From positions 62,001 to 126,000 of the forward strand of contig NZ_CADFGE010000009.1 of NCBI RefSeq assembly GCF_902833645.1: 64,000 nt of DNA, written 5' to 3'. The notes beneath the pieces were generated by a model, which ran no database searches, was not told the origin of the DNA, and saw only the letters and a list, made by a program, of their open reading frames with translations. The stretch is from Paraburkholderia fungorum (lineage in GTDB: Bacteria > Pseudomonadota > Gammaproteobacteria > Burkholderiales > Burkholderiaceae). Within the stretch, counting starts at the first letter, position 1. Each line of letters opens with the position of its first letter. Shown here one piece after another: positions 8,409-17,161 of the stretch. The position numbers and the translations under genes are program-made.

Positions 8409-9332
8409 TCAATCCCGAACGTGCCGTGGTGGATTGCACGTCGAGCAGCGGAGTCCGGCGCAACCGATTGCCTCCCACGCCGCACTCTCAAGCGTCGGAT
8501 AGGCTGCCGTGTCCCAGCAGGCCGGGTAGTGCAGAGCCTCGGCAATACGGTTGCGCACGCGAGCGAGCGCCTGATCCTGCCCGGCTACCGGCGATGCCAC
8601 GTTGGCGCGGCTGGCCCACTCGGCCATCGCTTCTGTGCGCCAGGGCGCCTGCTCGCTGAGGTCGTAGCTCGTGCGAACCTCCGGGCCTCGCGCGGAGCAT
8701 TCACCGCAAGCCGCATAGCCCCACTTCGTCCCCTGTGCCTCGTCCAGATGCGTGGCGACGTTCGTTCCTGCGCAGAATGGACAGGCTGGGCCGCTGGCGG
8801 CGGACCGCGCCGCCGTGGCGGCCGGACGAGGCTGATTGCTCAGGATGCGGGCAGCTTCGGCGGCGAAGTCGGTCGCCCAGCCATTCGCGTAGGTCATCGC
8901 CACGTCCTGCATTTCGCCCGCGAGCCGCGCCGCCGAGAGCGGCCGCTCGGCGAATAACGGAACGCTCTTCGGAGCGACGCACGACGGCGGGTCAATGAAG
9001 GCCTGGTCATCCGCGTCGAGGCGCTCGAGCTCGGCGGGAGAGACATAGCCGACCGGCTGCGGGCCGTCCTGGTCAACGCCGGCGGCGCGGTTTGTCACCG
9101 CGCGGGCGTCGAGGCTGCGGTGAACAGCGACGAATTGGTTGAGTACGCGAAGATGCGCTTCTTTGAGCGCCTCACACGCCACGTCGCGAGCGAGCGCGTC
9201 GGCCGTCAGCGAGGCAGCGTGGTAGGCGCCGAGCAATTGCTCGAAGCTTCCCATCAGGTCAGCAATCGAACGCCCCGACTCCGGCAGGGCCGGGATCGGA
9301 GCGAGCGAGCAGGGGGCATGTGCGTGCTTCAT
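8409..9332 (-). CDS. Phage-type protein with Lar-like zinc finger
   Basis: The 307-residue protein has a zinc-ribbon near residues 185-240: CPFCAG, then CGECSARGPEV, ending with an AMAEWASRA helix. This is the pattern of Lar-family restriction-alleviation proteins (CPFCG ... CxxCGA.G ... A...WN.R). Lar proteins modulate type I restriction to protect incoming DNA. The N-terminal 180 residues are a separate mosaic part of unknown function, and the C-terminus has two more Cys pairs (CAGLRC and CNPP). It is usual on phages and conjugative elements, which fits the context. Confidence 0.6.
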   Translation of the reverse strand: MKHAHAPCSLAPIPALPESGRSIADLMGSFEQLLGAYHAASLTADALARDVACEALKEAHLRVLNQFVAVHRSLDARAVTNRAAGVDQDGPQPVGYVSPAELERLDADDQAFIDPPSCVAPKSVPLFAERPLSAARLAGEMQDVAMTYANGWATDFAAEAARILSNQPRPAATAARSAASGPACPFCAGTNVATHLDEAQGTKWGYAACGECSARGPEVRTSYDLSEQAPWRTEAMAEWASRANVASPVAGQDQALARVRNRIAEALHYPACWDTAAYPTLESAAWEAIGCAGLRCSTCNPPRHVRD

Positions 9333-9338
9333 GCTGAT

Positions 9339-9503
9339 TCACGCCCGCGGGACAATCGCGTCAACGTGCGTGACGTGCACGTCGTGAAACGCGGCATAGT
9401 CGTCGAGTGCCTTGTCCGCACAACGTACGTCATCGGCTTCGACCACAACGCTTTGCTGAGTGCTCATTTCCGAGCACCGGAAAAACACCTCGTAGCTGCT
9501 CAT
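9339..9503 (-). CDS. 54-residue small protein
   Basis: It starts MSSYEVFFRCSEMS at 9503 after an AAGGGGA ribosome site, and stops seven bases before the Lar-like gene. The short acidic sequence looks like a single small alpha/beta fold. It belongs to a run of five tiny genes (9339-10182), each with its own ribosome-binding site. Function unknown. Confidence 0.55.
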   Translation of the reverse strand: MSSYEVFFRCSEMSTQQSVVVEADDVRCADKALDDYAAFHDVHVTHVDAIVPRA

Positions 9504-9546
9504 CGTCGTTCCCCTTGCTGATAGGCTGCAGGACCGGCCGCGGTGG

Positions 9547-9687
9547 TTAGAAAGCGTTTTCGCGAACGTAAGTGCAGTTGTGGTCAGCGTCGCACAGCCC
9601 AAAAAATTCGATCACCTTCCAGTTTTGTTCGAGCGTGCGCGTACCCGCCGCATCGCCGTACAGGTCATTTCCGAAATCGTCTTGCAT
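9547..9687 (-). CDS. 46-residue small protein
   Basis: I found this gene by reading the gap between its neighbours. It runs from ATG (complement of 9685-9687) to TAA (9547-9549), with AAGGGG nine bases upstream, the same ribosome site as the next small gene. The product begins MQDDFGNDLYGDAAG and contains a Cys pair (LCDADHNC). Function unknown. Confidence 0.5.
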   Translation of the reverse strand: MQDDFGNDLYGDAAGTRTLEQNWKVIEFFGLCDADHNCTYVRENAF

Positions 9688-9764
9688 CGTCTTACCCCTT
9701 CGTGAATATGCGCGCCTCCAACGGGCGAGGTGGCGTACATGGCGGCCGTAGCGGCGCGGTTGGT

Positions 9765-9971
9765 CTAGCTGCTCGACGGGATGACGTTGCTTGCGCGCGT
9801 CACGGACTCGGCCTGGGCGACCGTATCGACACCGCGAACACCGCAGCCGGGGTCATCAGCGAAATCGAACCCGTCGCGCAAAACGATCATGATCGGGTTC
9901 CCGTCCCCACGTTCATCGTCGACGTGCATGACATGCGGTCTAGCGCGTACCCTGTCCAGCGTCTTGCTCAC
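9765..9971 (-). CDS. 68-residue small protein with GTG start
   Basis: GTG at 9971 is chosen because a strong purine stretch (GAGGGGAAGGAAA) precedes it directly. The product starts (M)SKTLDRVRARPHVMHVDDERG and includes a short hydrophobic strand (NPIMIVLRDGFDF). It is in the tiny-gene run between the methyltransferase and the Lar-like gene. Function unknown. Confidence 0.5.
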   Translation of the reverse strand: MSKTLDRVRARPHVMHVDDERGDGNPIMIVLRDGFDFADDPGCGVRGVDTVAQAESVTRASNVIPSSS

Positions 9972-9999
9972 TTTCCTTCCCCTCGCGATTGAGTGGTGG

Positions 10000-10182
10000 C
10001 TAGTACGCTCCACCGATTAGAACCGAACCCATCGCACGCAGGCATGCAGATTCCTGCTCATATGCGGACTGCAATGGCGCTAGTTCATGTGCTTGCATCG
10101 CCACACCGGCGACGCGGTTCATGCGCTCGAACAGTTGCCTCACCGTCGAACGCTGCCGCGCAATGATCTCTGCCCATTTCAT
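10000..10182 (-). CDS. 60-residue helical small protein
   Basis: It starts MKWAEIIARQRSTVRQLF at 10182 after AAGGAG and is predicted almost entirely helical. It is the first of the tiny genes downstream of the adenine methyltransferase (76 bp gap). No family recognised. Confidence 0.55.
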   Translation of the reverse strand: MKWAEIIARQRSTVRQLFERMNRVAGVAMQAHELAPLQSAYEQESACLRAMGSVLIGGAY

Positions 10183-10258
10183 CGCTGCTCCTTACCGTCA
10201 TGGTGAGAGATTCCAGGATACCGGCTGGATGACGATTGCAAGTCTGCGGCTGGTACAG

Positions 10259-11692
10259 TCACACGGGCATGTTCGCCATCGGCATGCGGCGCAGAAGCGT
10301 CGTCGTAAGAGACAGGTAGTTGTTCTCGAGTCGCCGCGCGTAGTCCCGCGCCCATTCAGCCGCGAGCGGAGAGGCGAGCGCCTCCTCGACCTGATCAAGC
10401 GTGGCCGCGCCGCCAGCGACGATGCTCAGGTTGTGATTGATCGGCAGGACGCCTGGCGGTACGCGCACGGCCCTCGGCGTCTTCGCGATCCGCGGCACAA
10501 TGAGCGACTCGCGTGATAGATCGAGCGCGTGAAACGACTCCGGCGGCATCCAGGGTTTGCCTTGCCGCCCGCGCTTGGCCATCAGGTGCATCCGGCTCGC
10601 CAGATGCGCCATGATTTCCGGGCACGGTTCCTCGCCCGGATGCGTACGGATCGCCCAGCGCGTCGGCGTGCCGAGCTTTCCATGCTGGATATCGTCCGTG
10701 TCAACTGCTGGTGCCAGGCACTCGGGCGGCAGGCCGCGAGCCGTCGCGGCGTCGACCACGAAGACGCCTTCGGTACCGAGCCACGGCGCGATACGCACCT
10801 TCGCGAAGTCCCCCAGTAACCTCATTCCTTCGTAGCGGCTCTCGTCTACGCCTGGGTGGATCGGCCTGCCGGTCAGGTTCTGCTCGGCGCCAGCGTCCGA
10901 CACGAGCACTACGGACACTGGATGAACGCGCGGCGGGGAGCCGGCTCGCCGTTGCTTGGGACGGTAGAACGTCGTCTCGGCGCTCAGGCGCTCCACGTGC
11001 GCGAGAGACAGGCGTTGGCCCAACCGCTCGCGAAGGCGACTCGCGCCGTCATTGCATAGCCAGCGATCCGCTGTCACTAGACCGATGCGGCCTGCCGGGC
11101 GCACCGTACGGCTGCATCGCTCGAGGAAACTGTGCAGCATGTCGCCACGCGCGTAATCGGGCACATGGCGGCTGTACTCGCTTCTCAGCAGGTCCGGCAC
11201 GTTGGCGGCGCGCAAGTACGGTGGATTGCCTGCCACGATGTCCCATTGGGGCGTCGTCGGCCCTTCGGTCAGAAAGTCGCGGTTGTGAACCATATCGCTC
11301 GCGAGCGTCGCAGCGCGGGAAGGCGACCAACCATGCGAGGCAAGGACCGTGGCCACACGCGATCGCGCATCGACACACGCCACCGGGTGGATTTCCCATC
11401 CCTCGATCTGTCCGCGCGGATCGAAGCCGGCCGGCCTGACCTCGAGCAGCGCATCGAGCGCCCGCGCGAGGAACATGCCGTCACCGCAACTGGGATCAAC
11501 CAGGCAGCAGCTCGCGTCTGGCCAGCCGAGGCGCTTGAGCAGATCGTCAACGACCGGGCTGGCGGTGTAGATAGCGGTCCTCGCGTGCAATTCGTCGATC
11601 GCGGCCCGTCGCGCGGTGGTTTCCGCGTCGTCGCACAGGTGCACGCTCCGTGGACCTGCGCTGGCGATTGGATTGAACGTGTCCCTAGTCAT
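10259..11692 (-). CDS. N6-adenine DNA methyltransferase, Eco57I/HsdM-like
   Basis: This 477-residue protein has the gamma-class layout: SAM-binding motif I DPSCGDGMFL at about 66-75, then catalytic NPPY at 156-159. The C-terminal half, ending with NNYLSLTTTLLRRMPM, resembles the target-recognition part of Eco57I-type enzymes. No nuclease domain or restriction gene is visible, so it is a solitary methyltransferase that may protect the element from host restriction. Its ATG lies inside the end of the upstream gene (8-bp overlap at 11685-11692), indicating one operon. Confidence 0.85.
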   Translation of the reverse strand: MTRDTFNPIASAGPRSVHLCDDAETTARRAAIDELHARTAIYTASPVVDDLLKRLGWPDASCCLVDPSCGDGMFLARALDALLEVRPAGFDPRGQIEGWEIHPVACVDARSRVATVLASHGWSPSRAATLASDMVHNRDFLTEGPTTPQWDIVAGNPPYLRAANVPDLLRSEYSRHVPDYARGDMLHSFLERCSRTVRPAGRIGLVTADRWLCNDGASRLRERLGQRLSLAHVERLSAETTFYRPKQRRAGSPPRVHPVSVVLVSDAGAEQNLTGRPIHPGVDESRYEGMRLLGDFAKVRIAPWLGTEGVFVVDAATARGLPPECLAPAVDTDDIQHGKLGTPTRWAIRTHPGEEPCPEIMAHLASRMHLMAKRGRQGKPWMPPESFHALDLSRESLIVPRIAKTPRAVRVPPGVLPINHNLSIVAGGAATLDQVEEALASPLAAEWARDYARRLENNYLSLTTTLLRRMPMANMPV

Positions 11693-13121
11693 GCTTCCCC
11701 CGTTCCTGCAGTTTGCCCTCGATTTTCTTGACGCCGGAAACCTTCGCCGGCGCCACCGCGGCTGATTCGCCGCAGTGCCAGTTGTCGGCATTGCCGTGCG
11801 TGTCGATGTTCGATACGCCTGTTGTCGCCACGTCGGCAGGACGCCAGACGGTCCCGCATGCGTGGCACAGGTGCGACCGGTGCGGCGGGTTCGTCCATTC
11901 CTGGACATTCGACTCGACGGACTCATCCGCCTCACGCGTGCTGTGGGGATCCGCGTTGTGCTCGGGCGCATCGACGTGCTGCGCACCGCACTTCGGGCAG
12001 AACAGGAGCATCGGGATCGGTCGGGCGTCCGCGTCGGCTGCTGGCCTGCCGAGCATGACGTAGGCGCGAACAACACCGCCCGCCTTTGAGACCTCGGCTG
12101 CTGTCAGTGCGCGCTGTGCGGCGACGTCGATCAGAGCGTGGAATTCGCGCGAAAGGGTTCCTGCAGCGGAGGCAGCAAGCGGCGATGAATCGATGCCCGC
12201 CAGCCCGTCTCGCGCCGCATCGCGTAGCTTTCGGCTCGTCTCATCGGCCGGCATGCCATTCAGGTATTGGGTCAGCTCGCGATCCAGATATCGAAGCGCG
12301 TTCATCGCAGCACGTTGAGCCTGGCCGGCGGCCCACCACTGGGCGAGCCAATGTGCGGCTGGCGGTTCGTTCAGGTCCAGATACCCGAAGGACATCGCTC
12401 CGTCGATCGCTTCGCACGTACGCTTGCGTTCGTCGAATGCCTGCTCCAACGGATCAGGACTGCCGTTCTGGCAATTCGTCGCAGATGTCGCACCAGCTTG
12501 TGCCGGAAACTGGAAACTCGCGTCCGCGCCTTTCATGGCGTGATAGCCGGCGTTCACCCGCTTCAATGCGGCGGACGCGATCGCGCCCGTATCGAGGATG
12601 CGCGTGCGGCCGTTCACCACGTCGAAATGCTTGCCATCCGCATACCAGCGAAGCGCTTCTTCAGACATCCAATCGGAGCGCTCCAGATCCGCCGCAATGT
12701 GGCTGGGAATGGGATGCGCGCCGCCCGTCGCACCGGCTTCCTCCACGATACGCCCGGCAAGCGTTGCCGCGTCCCATGCCTTCTCTGCGATGCCGCACAT
12801 GGAGTTGACAAAGCGAACTCCACGCGACTCAGAAATCAATCCTTCGGTGCGTGCCCATTCCTCGAACGTCGGCGCTGGAGCGGTTTGCTCCTTAGCATCG
12901 AGGAAGTGACGATATGCGCCCTCCATAAATCCCTGCTCGATCATCGCGGCGATGCGCTTGGTTCGCTCGGATTCGTCCTCCACAGCGGCGATGCGCGCGG
13001 CCATTTCAGACAAGCGAACTTCGGCGCCCCACAGGACGGCCATCGTTTCCAGCGCGGCCAGCCCGTTGCTGAGGGCGCGTTTCTGGTTCGGCGTCATCTG
13101 CTGGATATCTTTCGGATCCAT
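11685..13121 (-). CDS. Phage-like mosaic protein with C-terminal zinc ribbon
   Basis: This 478-residue protein is helical and of unknown function for its first 370 residues. After that comes a zinc-ribbon (CPKCGAQHVDAPE ... HRSHLCHACGTVWRPAD) that I know from many Burkholderiales phage and plasmid proteins. In such proteins different N-terminal parts are joined to this same finger, so the gene is probably a mosaic. It overlaps the methyltransferase gene by 8 bp and shares its operon. Confidence 0.6.
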   Translation of the reverse strand: MDPKDIQQMTPNQKRALSNGLAALETMAVLWGAEVRLSEMAARIAAVEDESERTKRIAAMIEQGFMEGAYRHFLDAKEQTAPAPTFEEWARTEGLISESRGVRFVNSMCGIAEKAWDAATLAGRIVEEAGATGGAHPIPSHIAADLERSDWMSEEALRWYADGKHFDVVNGRTRILDTGAIASAALKRVNAGYHAMKGADASFQFPAQAGATSATNCQNGSPDPLEQAFDERKRTCEAIDGAMSFGYLDLNEPPAAHWLAQWWAAGQAQRAAMNALRYLDRELTQYLNGMPADETSRKLRDAARDGLAGIDSSPLAASAAGTLSREFHALIDVAAQRALTAAEVSKAGGVVRAYVMLGRPAADADARPIPMLLFCPKCGAQHVDAPEHNADPHSTREADESVESNVQEWTNPPHRSHLCHACGTVWRPADVATTGVSNIDTHGNADNWHCGESAAVAPAKVSGVKKIEGKLQERGKHD

Positions 13122-13147
13122 GGTGGTTTAGTCCTTGTGAGGGGCGG

Positions 13148-13426
13148 TCAACATCCGACAAATTCGAGCGCGTGGCCCTTGAGCAGAATGAAGGTATCGG
13201 CATCGCCCTCGACCAGTTCTGCGAGACCGCGGGCTTCGAGCCATTCAAACGCCTCTTGAATCGCCGGATCGGCGTTTTCGAGATCGCGAACCTCGCGACC
13301 ATCCGCATCGGACAGGCCGAACGTCGGTGCGAGCGATTCGCTGCGCACCGAGTGCGAGACGAGCAATTCGGTCATGCTCTCGTCTGCGATCTCGAATGCG
13401 CGAGCGGTCAGGTTGGGTCGGTTCAT
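13148..13426 (-). CDS. Unknown 92-residue acidic protein
   Basis: The protein starts MNRPNLTARAFEIADES and looks soluble and acidic with two or three helices and a final strand (FILLKGHALEFVGC). It is positioned between the mosaic zinc-ribbon gene and the 193-residue gene in the same orientation with short gaps, so it is probably in the same operon. No family recognised. Confidence 0.6.
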   Translation of the reverse strand: MNRPNLTARAFEIADESMTELLVSHSVRSESLAPTFGLSDADGREVRDLENADPAIQEAFEWLEARGLAELVEGDADTFILLKGHALEFVGC

Positions 13427-13453
13427 ATGCGTCTTTGTGATTACGCTGTTTGG

Positions 13454-14035
13454 TTAGTGATTCGCGCACTCGCCCCAGTAACTGTCCGCGTAGTCGTCGG
13501 CCAGGTCGCACATCTCGGACAGTTCGCGATCATCGTCGTGGAAACGCTCGACTGTGAGGAAGCGCCACTTATTGAAGAGGTGATTGGGGGCTTCCTCCGG
13601 GCGCGGCGCCAGCAGCTTGGCGAACTGGTCGATCTTGCTTTGCACGTAACGGCGGTCGGTTCCAACGGCGCGCATCTGCGCCTCGGCGTGGTCGGATGCG
13701 AGCCACGCTGTCATGTTCTGGATCAACCGCGCGCATTCCGCACGAGAGAAGGGGCGGCACTTTGTCATGCCGTTGTCGCCGACCTCCAGCCACGAAAGAT
13801 CCAGCCCGCCAAAGGACTGAAACATCTGGAACGTATTGCCGCCCATCAGGGTGGTCATCAGCGTGCCCTGCGGTACCCGGGTGACTGTCATCCGCTTGAG
13901 ATCGATGAAGCTTGGCCAGTCCCACCGATACGCGCGATGCTCATCCAGTTCACGCGCGTCGCTGATCTGAATGATCTCGCGCAGTGCCTCGTCGCCCGTG
14001 CCTTGCTCGCCACCCACACACTTCTCCCTCAACAT
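13454..14035 (-). CDS. Unknown 193-residue protein
   Basis: The frame is open much further upstream, but that part only mirrors the CsgG-like gene. ATG at 14035 (MLREKCVGGEQG) gives 193 residues; a GTG at 14020 has a better ribosome site (GAGGGAG six bases upstream) and may be the true start. The protein appears soluble, with aromatic-rich strands (FQMFQSFGGLDLSWLEVG) and a charged helical end. Family unknown. Confidence 0.55.
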   Translation of the reverse strand: MLREKCVGGEQGTGDEALREIIQISDARELDEHRAYRWDWPSFIDLKRMTVTRVPQGTLMTTLMGGNTFQMFQSFGGLDLSWLEVGDNGMTKCRPFSRAECARLIQNMTAWLASDHAEAQMRAVGTDRRYVQSKIDQFAKLLAPRPEEAPNHLFNKWRFLTVERFHDDDRELSEMCDLADDYADSYWGECANH

Positions 14036-14106
14036 CCAACGAAAAAAGGCGTCTGCCTGAAGAACCAGCCTGAGCCGGGACAGTCGGAAGCCCTGCAGAA
14101 ACGGAA

Positions 14107-14910
14107 TCAGTCGACCTGCAGTTGCCCACCGTTGCCGAGGCCGCCCTTCACGTGCTGGGCCTTGTACTGCTTCACCGCGTCGACGAGGTTGTTGAGCGAG
14201 TCGGTGAAGGCCGCGACGATGACCTTGCCCTCCGGCGTATCGGAGTAGCCGCCGACCGTGCCGGCCGTATGCGACGACATAAGGCTGCCGATCGCGCCGA
14301 TGTCCATATTGCGGGCCGAGCCAGTGGCGGCCGCGAGCTGGACCGTCGAACGGTTGTCGACCAGCGTGAGCGTCGTCGAAGCCGACTTCGTGTTGATCTG
14401 ACCGGCAACCGTGGCTGCGAGGCCGCCGACACCCGGGATCATCGCGAGCACGCCGCCGATGCTGCCTGCGTTCTGGTTCGTGAACGTGATGCTCGGGGTC
14501 ACCGTGTAGTCGGCCACAACCATCTTGCCCTTCTTGATCTTGTTCGACGCGCGGAGCTCGCCGGCGGCGCCCAGGGCACGCTCTTCGAGCGCCTGGTTGA
14601 GGGCACGGCCTCGATCGACGATTACGAAACAGTTGCTTTGCTGGACGAGCATCTTGAGCACGGGGACCGTACTGCCGAGTTGGTACTGGCCGGTGAGGAG
14701 GGCGTACCACGGCGACTGGGTGTCTTCTTCGATCGCGATCGTGCCGAGCGGGGCAGCGCAATGGTGCATCTCGTCTGCCGTCGGCGCGTGCGTGCCAGCG
14801 ACAGCAGTGCTGTCCGGGCTCTGGCCCCCGCCAGCGAGTTGCATCTGCGAACAGGCGCCGAGCGATAGAGCAAACGCGGCCGCTGCCAAGGTGATGAAGG
14901 TCTTGCGCAT
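14107..14910 (-). CDS. CsgG/HfaB-like outer-membrane lipoprotein
   Basis: A 20-residue lipoprotein signal ends with the lipobox LGAC (Cys20). The following domain reads as CsgG/HfaB: LGTIAIEED, the VPVLKMLVQQSNCFVIVDRGRALNQ block, and a glycine-rich Ile/Gly segment that in CsgG lies near the membrane barrel. CsgG forms the curli export pore; relatives serve in holdfast and other secretion. No curli subunit gene lies nearby, so the partner is unknown. The 267-residue length matches CsgG. It stands alone, with 140-bp spacing on its upstream side. Confidence 0.65.
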   Translation of the reverse strand: MRKTFITLAAAAFALSLGACSQMQLAGGGQSPDSTAVAGTHAPTADEMHHCAAPLGTIAIEEDTQSPWYALLTGQYQLGSTVPVLKMLVQQSNCFVIVDRGRALNQALEERALGAAGELRASNKIKKGKMVVADYTVTPSITFTNQNAGSIGGVLAMIPGVGGLAATVAGQINTKSASTTLTLVDNRSTVQLAAATGSARNMDIGAIGSLMSSHTAGTVGGYSDTPEGKVIVAAFTDSLNNLVDAVKQYKAQHVKGGLGNGGQLQVD

Positions 14911-15054
14911 AGCTTGTGGTCCTTGTACTTGTAGTGGCGATACATGCCGAACGGATCGGCGTTAAAGAGACTCGATTCGGGCAAGGCCGCTCGTTCCGGC
15001 TCTGTCTTGCCTGCGAAATCAGTGTCTCGCAGGAAGTTCGGAATGCAAGTTCGA

Positions 15055-15273
15055 TTAGGAGCGTGCCGCCGCCAGCTTTTGTGCGTGCGCGAGAATCTCG
15101 TTGGCGCGGAGCGTCATCAGATCGAGCAGAACCTCGACATCCTTGACGGCATCCTCTGGGTCCCGGCCGCTCAGGTGCGACGCGGCGCTCTTGAGCCAGT
15201 CGGATGTGTCAAAGGCCCGCATGATCTCGGCTTTGCGTCGGTCGAATGCCGGGGTGGGTGAATCGAAGGACAT
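15055..15273 (-). CDS. Unknown 72-residue helical protein
   Basis: It starts MSFDSPTPAFDRRKAEIM at 15273 behind CCAGGAG. It is predicted as two or three helices, with the charged segment DPEDAVKDVEVLLDLM. It is the first gene after the terminator at 15368-15415, so it should have its own promoter. Function unknown. Confidence 0.6.
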   Translation of the reverse strand: MSFDSPTPAFDRRKAEIMRAFDTSDWLKSAASHLSGRDPEDAVKDVEVLLDLMTLRANEILAHAQKLAAARS

Positions 15274-15367
15274 GCAAACTCCTGGGTGGGTTGTCGGTTC
15301 TCCATACGCGCCGCCGGCCACGGCGCCAACCGGCTTAGGCAAGGCATTCGCCTGGGCTAAATCGGCC

Positions 15368-15415
15368 GAAAAAAAGCCCCTGTGCCGCTCCCCGGGGAGG
15401 GGCGGACGACAGGGG
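15368..15415 (-). terminator. Rho-independent terminator after the parB operon
   Basis: Read on the minus strand, CCCCTGT pairs with ACAGGGG (15409-15415 with 15377-15383) around an inner CCCC/GGGG stem, followed by CTTTTTTT. It lies 23 bases beyond the stop of the gene at 15439 and ends the ParB transcript. Confidence 0.85.
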
Positions 15416-15438
15416 GGAAAGAGGGTACAAAGGTTCCT

Positions 15439-15720
15439 TTAGAGAAGACCAAGGACACGGCGGACCTCGATCTGTTTCTTGAGTTCGCCCTCGGCAATGC
15501 CAGCCTCGACGCCGGTGTGATAGAAGCGCAGTACGTGGTTGATGTCCTCGACCGTGAAGCTGGCCGGCACACTCCCGTAGCGCGTTTCGCCCTCCTCGCA
15601 CCAGATTTCGATGAACTGGCTGCCAGCCCGTTGAACGGCCAGAGCGCCTTTGACGCCATCGTCCAGCCCGATCAAACGGTCGCCAGCGGCTTCGTCGAAG
15701 AACATGCCCATGATCGTCAC
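15439..15720 (-). CDS. Unknown 93-residue protein downstream of parB
   Basis: The ATG overlaps the ParB-like gene's stop by four bases (15717-15720), so the two are coupled. It has a central beta segment (SQFIEIWCEEGETRYGSV) and a helical end. The position directly after ParB and before a terminator suggests a helper in the same process, but the family is unknown to me. Confidence 0.6.
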   Translation of the reverse strand: MTIMGMFFDEAAGDRLIGLDDGVKGALAVQRAGSQFIEIWCEEGETRYGSVPASFTVEDINHVLRFYHTGVEAGIAEGELKKQIEVRRVLGLL

Positions 15721-16688
15721 TCCGCCGTTGCCAAGGTCGCTTCATCCTGAGCAGCTGCAGCGTCCGGTGCTTCGGGCGCGCCCTTCTCGCTCACATCGAG
15801 CGTGCCGAGCAGCGCTTCGAGCTTCTCGCGAAGCGCCGGCGCCAGCGCGGAGAAGCCGGGATCGGCCTTCACGTTGCGCAGCGTTTCGGCCATGACGGGA
15901 GCTTGCTTCTTGATCACCTTCGCGAGCTGCGCGCCCGGAAGGCTCTTTTCCGTGATGCGTTTCTGGCCCGATGCCGCAGCCTGTGCGTTTGCGGTTCGGA
16001 GCACCTCGACTGCCTGGGCGCCGTGCTTCTTCATGGCGGCAAGGGCATTCTCAGCGGACAGCTTGCCGGCCTGGACGAGCTTGCGGATCTCGTTCGGCGC
16101 ACCCATCAACGTCAGCAACTGACCGACGTAGACCGTCGAGATCTTCAGGCGCTTCGCGATCTCCGGGCGTTCCATGCCGTAGCCTTCGAGCCGCTTGCAG
16201 ACGATGCCTTTCTCGAACGGCGTGAGAGGCTTGCCCTCGTTCGACGTCACGAGCGCGATCGTCAGATCCTCGAGCGACGTTGCCGCGGACTTGAAGACCA
16301 TCGGCACCGTGGTGATGCTGGCGCCGAGCTTGTTTGCCCGCGGAATCGCCTTGAGTCTGCTGTAGCCGTCGGTCACGTAGACGACGTTTTTCCCGTCAAC
16401 GTTGGCCACGTAACCAGCGAGCGGCTTGTCCTGGTAGAAGCCGTTCTCGACCATCGACTGCGCGAGGAAGTCGATGTGCTGGTCGTAGGCATCGTCGTGG
16501 ACGCGAACGTTGAAATTCGGCAGTTCCTGGATGAGTTCGACCGGCACCTGCCAGAGGTCGCGCGACTTGGCCTTGACTGCGGTCATCAGGCTCTTCGAGC
16601 CGCCGAAAGAGACTTCCGTGCTGAATGCGAGCTGCGCGTCGAGGATGGCGCCGAAGAGGTCGTTCGTTTCCTGCTGAGTGTCTTTCAT
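15717..16688 (-). CDS. parB: ParB/RepB/Spo0J-family DNA-binding protein
   Basis: This 323-residue protein has the ParB N-terminal CTPase/nuclease-like domain (strand PVELIQELP near residue 50, VTDGYSRLKA at 105-114 in place of the usual GERRWRA box). A helix-turn-helix follows at about 170-192 (MERPEIAKRLKISTVYVGQLL). Classical ParB proteins spread from parS sites and work with ParA. No ParA is adjacent, so this could be a solitary ParB of a phage or plasmid acting as a regulator or segregation factor. It is translated from a leader with the SD-burying hairpin set described at 16695-16758. Confidence 0.8.
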   Translation of the reverse strand: MKDTQQETNDLFGAILDAQLAFSTEVSFGGSKSLMTAVKAKSRDLWQVPVELIQELPNFNVRVHDDAYDQHIDFLAQSMVENGFYQDKPLAGYVANVDGKNVVYVTDGYSRLKAIPRANKLGASITTVPMVFKSAATSLEDLTIALVTSNEGKPLTPFEKGIVCKRLEGYGMERPEIAKRLKISTVYVGQLLTLMGAPNEIRKLVQAGKLSAENALAAMKKHGAQAVEVLRTANAQAAASGQKRITEKSLPGAQLAKVIKKQAPVMAETLRNVKADPGFSALAPALREKLEALLGTLDVSEKGAPEAPDAAAAQDEATLATAE

Positions 16689-16694
16689 GGTTTT

Positions 16695-16758
16695 CTCCGT
16701 TTTGCCCGGATGGGCGGTTGTAAAGGGAGAGGGCGATGCCCGGTGAAGGCGTGGCCTT
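16695..16758 (-). promoter_or_regulatory. Three-hairpin leader RNA, copy 5 (parB)
   Basis: On the minus strand: stem 1 AAGGC-CAC-GCCTT (16746-16758), stem 2 GGGC-ATC-GCCC (16731-16741), then CTCCCTTT (16722-16729), which can pair with AAACGGAG around the Shine-Dalgarno GGAG (16695-16698) with one C-C mismatch. This is the most divergent of five copies sharing the plan, with stem 2 as GGGC/GCCC instead of GAGC/GCTC. Confidence 0.55.
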
Positions 16759-17161
16759 GACAGGACATGCGAGCGCCTCGTTACGACATGGTCCGATGCG
16801 AAAGTCGGAATGCAAGTCGAGTCGAGAGGCGAAAAAGGACCTACGGCCTAGACGGCTAGGACGTGGAATTGATGAGTGCGGGAATGGTGCTGACTGGAGA
16901 AAACGCGAATCCTGGGCGGGCGCTCAGGACGGAAGGCGAAAAGTCAGTTCGGTGCAGGTGATGCCGATTGAACGGCTGAAACGCAAATTACCACGGCTCG
17001 GGCGCGCATTGCAAGAGGCGCACGGCGGCCGTGTTGCCGTTCCGGTTTCGTGTGCGCTAGAATGACGCAAGCCGTTCAGTCGGCAACGTTTTCACTGGCC
17101 ACGCGCCGCCATGCCTCCTGTCTGGAGCGCTTCGAAAGTCCCTTGATGCCGCAAACGCTGC
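16759..17161. other. Intergenic region between divergent units
   Basis: About 400 bases separate the ParB leader from the plus-strand unit. Apart from the promoter at 17034-17063 and the leader following it, I see no gene with a credible ribosome site. A plus-strand frame at 16736-17065 has odd composition and runs through the ParB leader. The minus-strand promoter for ParB must also lie here, but I cannot place it. Confidence 0.5.
17034..17063 (+). promoter_or_regulatory. Sigma-70-type promoter
   Basis: TTGCCG (17034-17039) and TAGAAT (17058-17063) are separated by 18 bases. Transcription would start near 17070, giving a leader of about 165 bases before the gene at 17236, which includes hairpin element copy 1. 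Confidence 0.55.

Noticed and set aside
16736..17065. Plus-strand open frame of about 109 codons
   Set aside because: It runs through the ParB leader hairpins and a promoter, has no ribosome site and an atypical composition.
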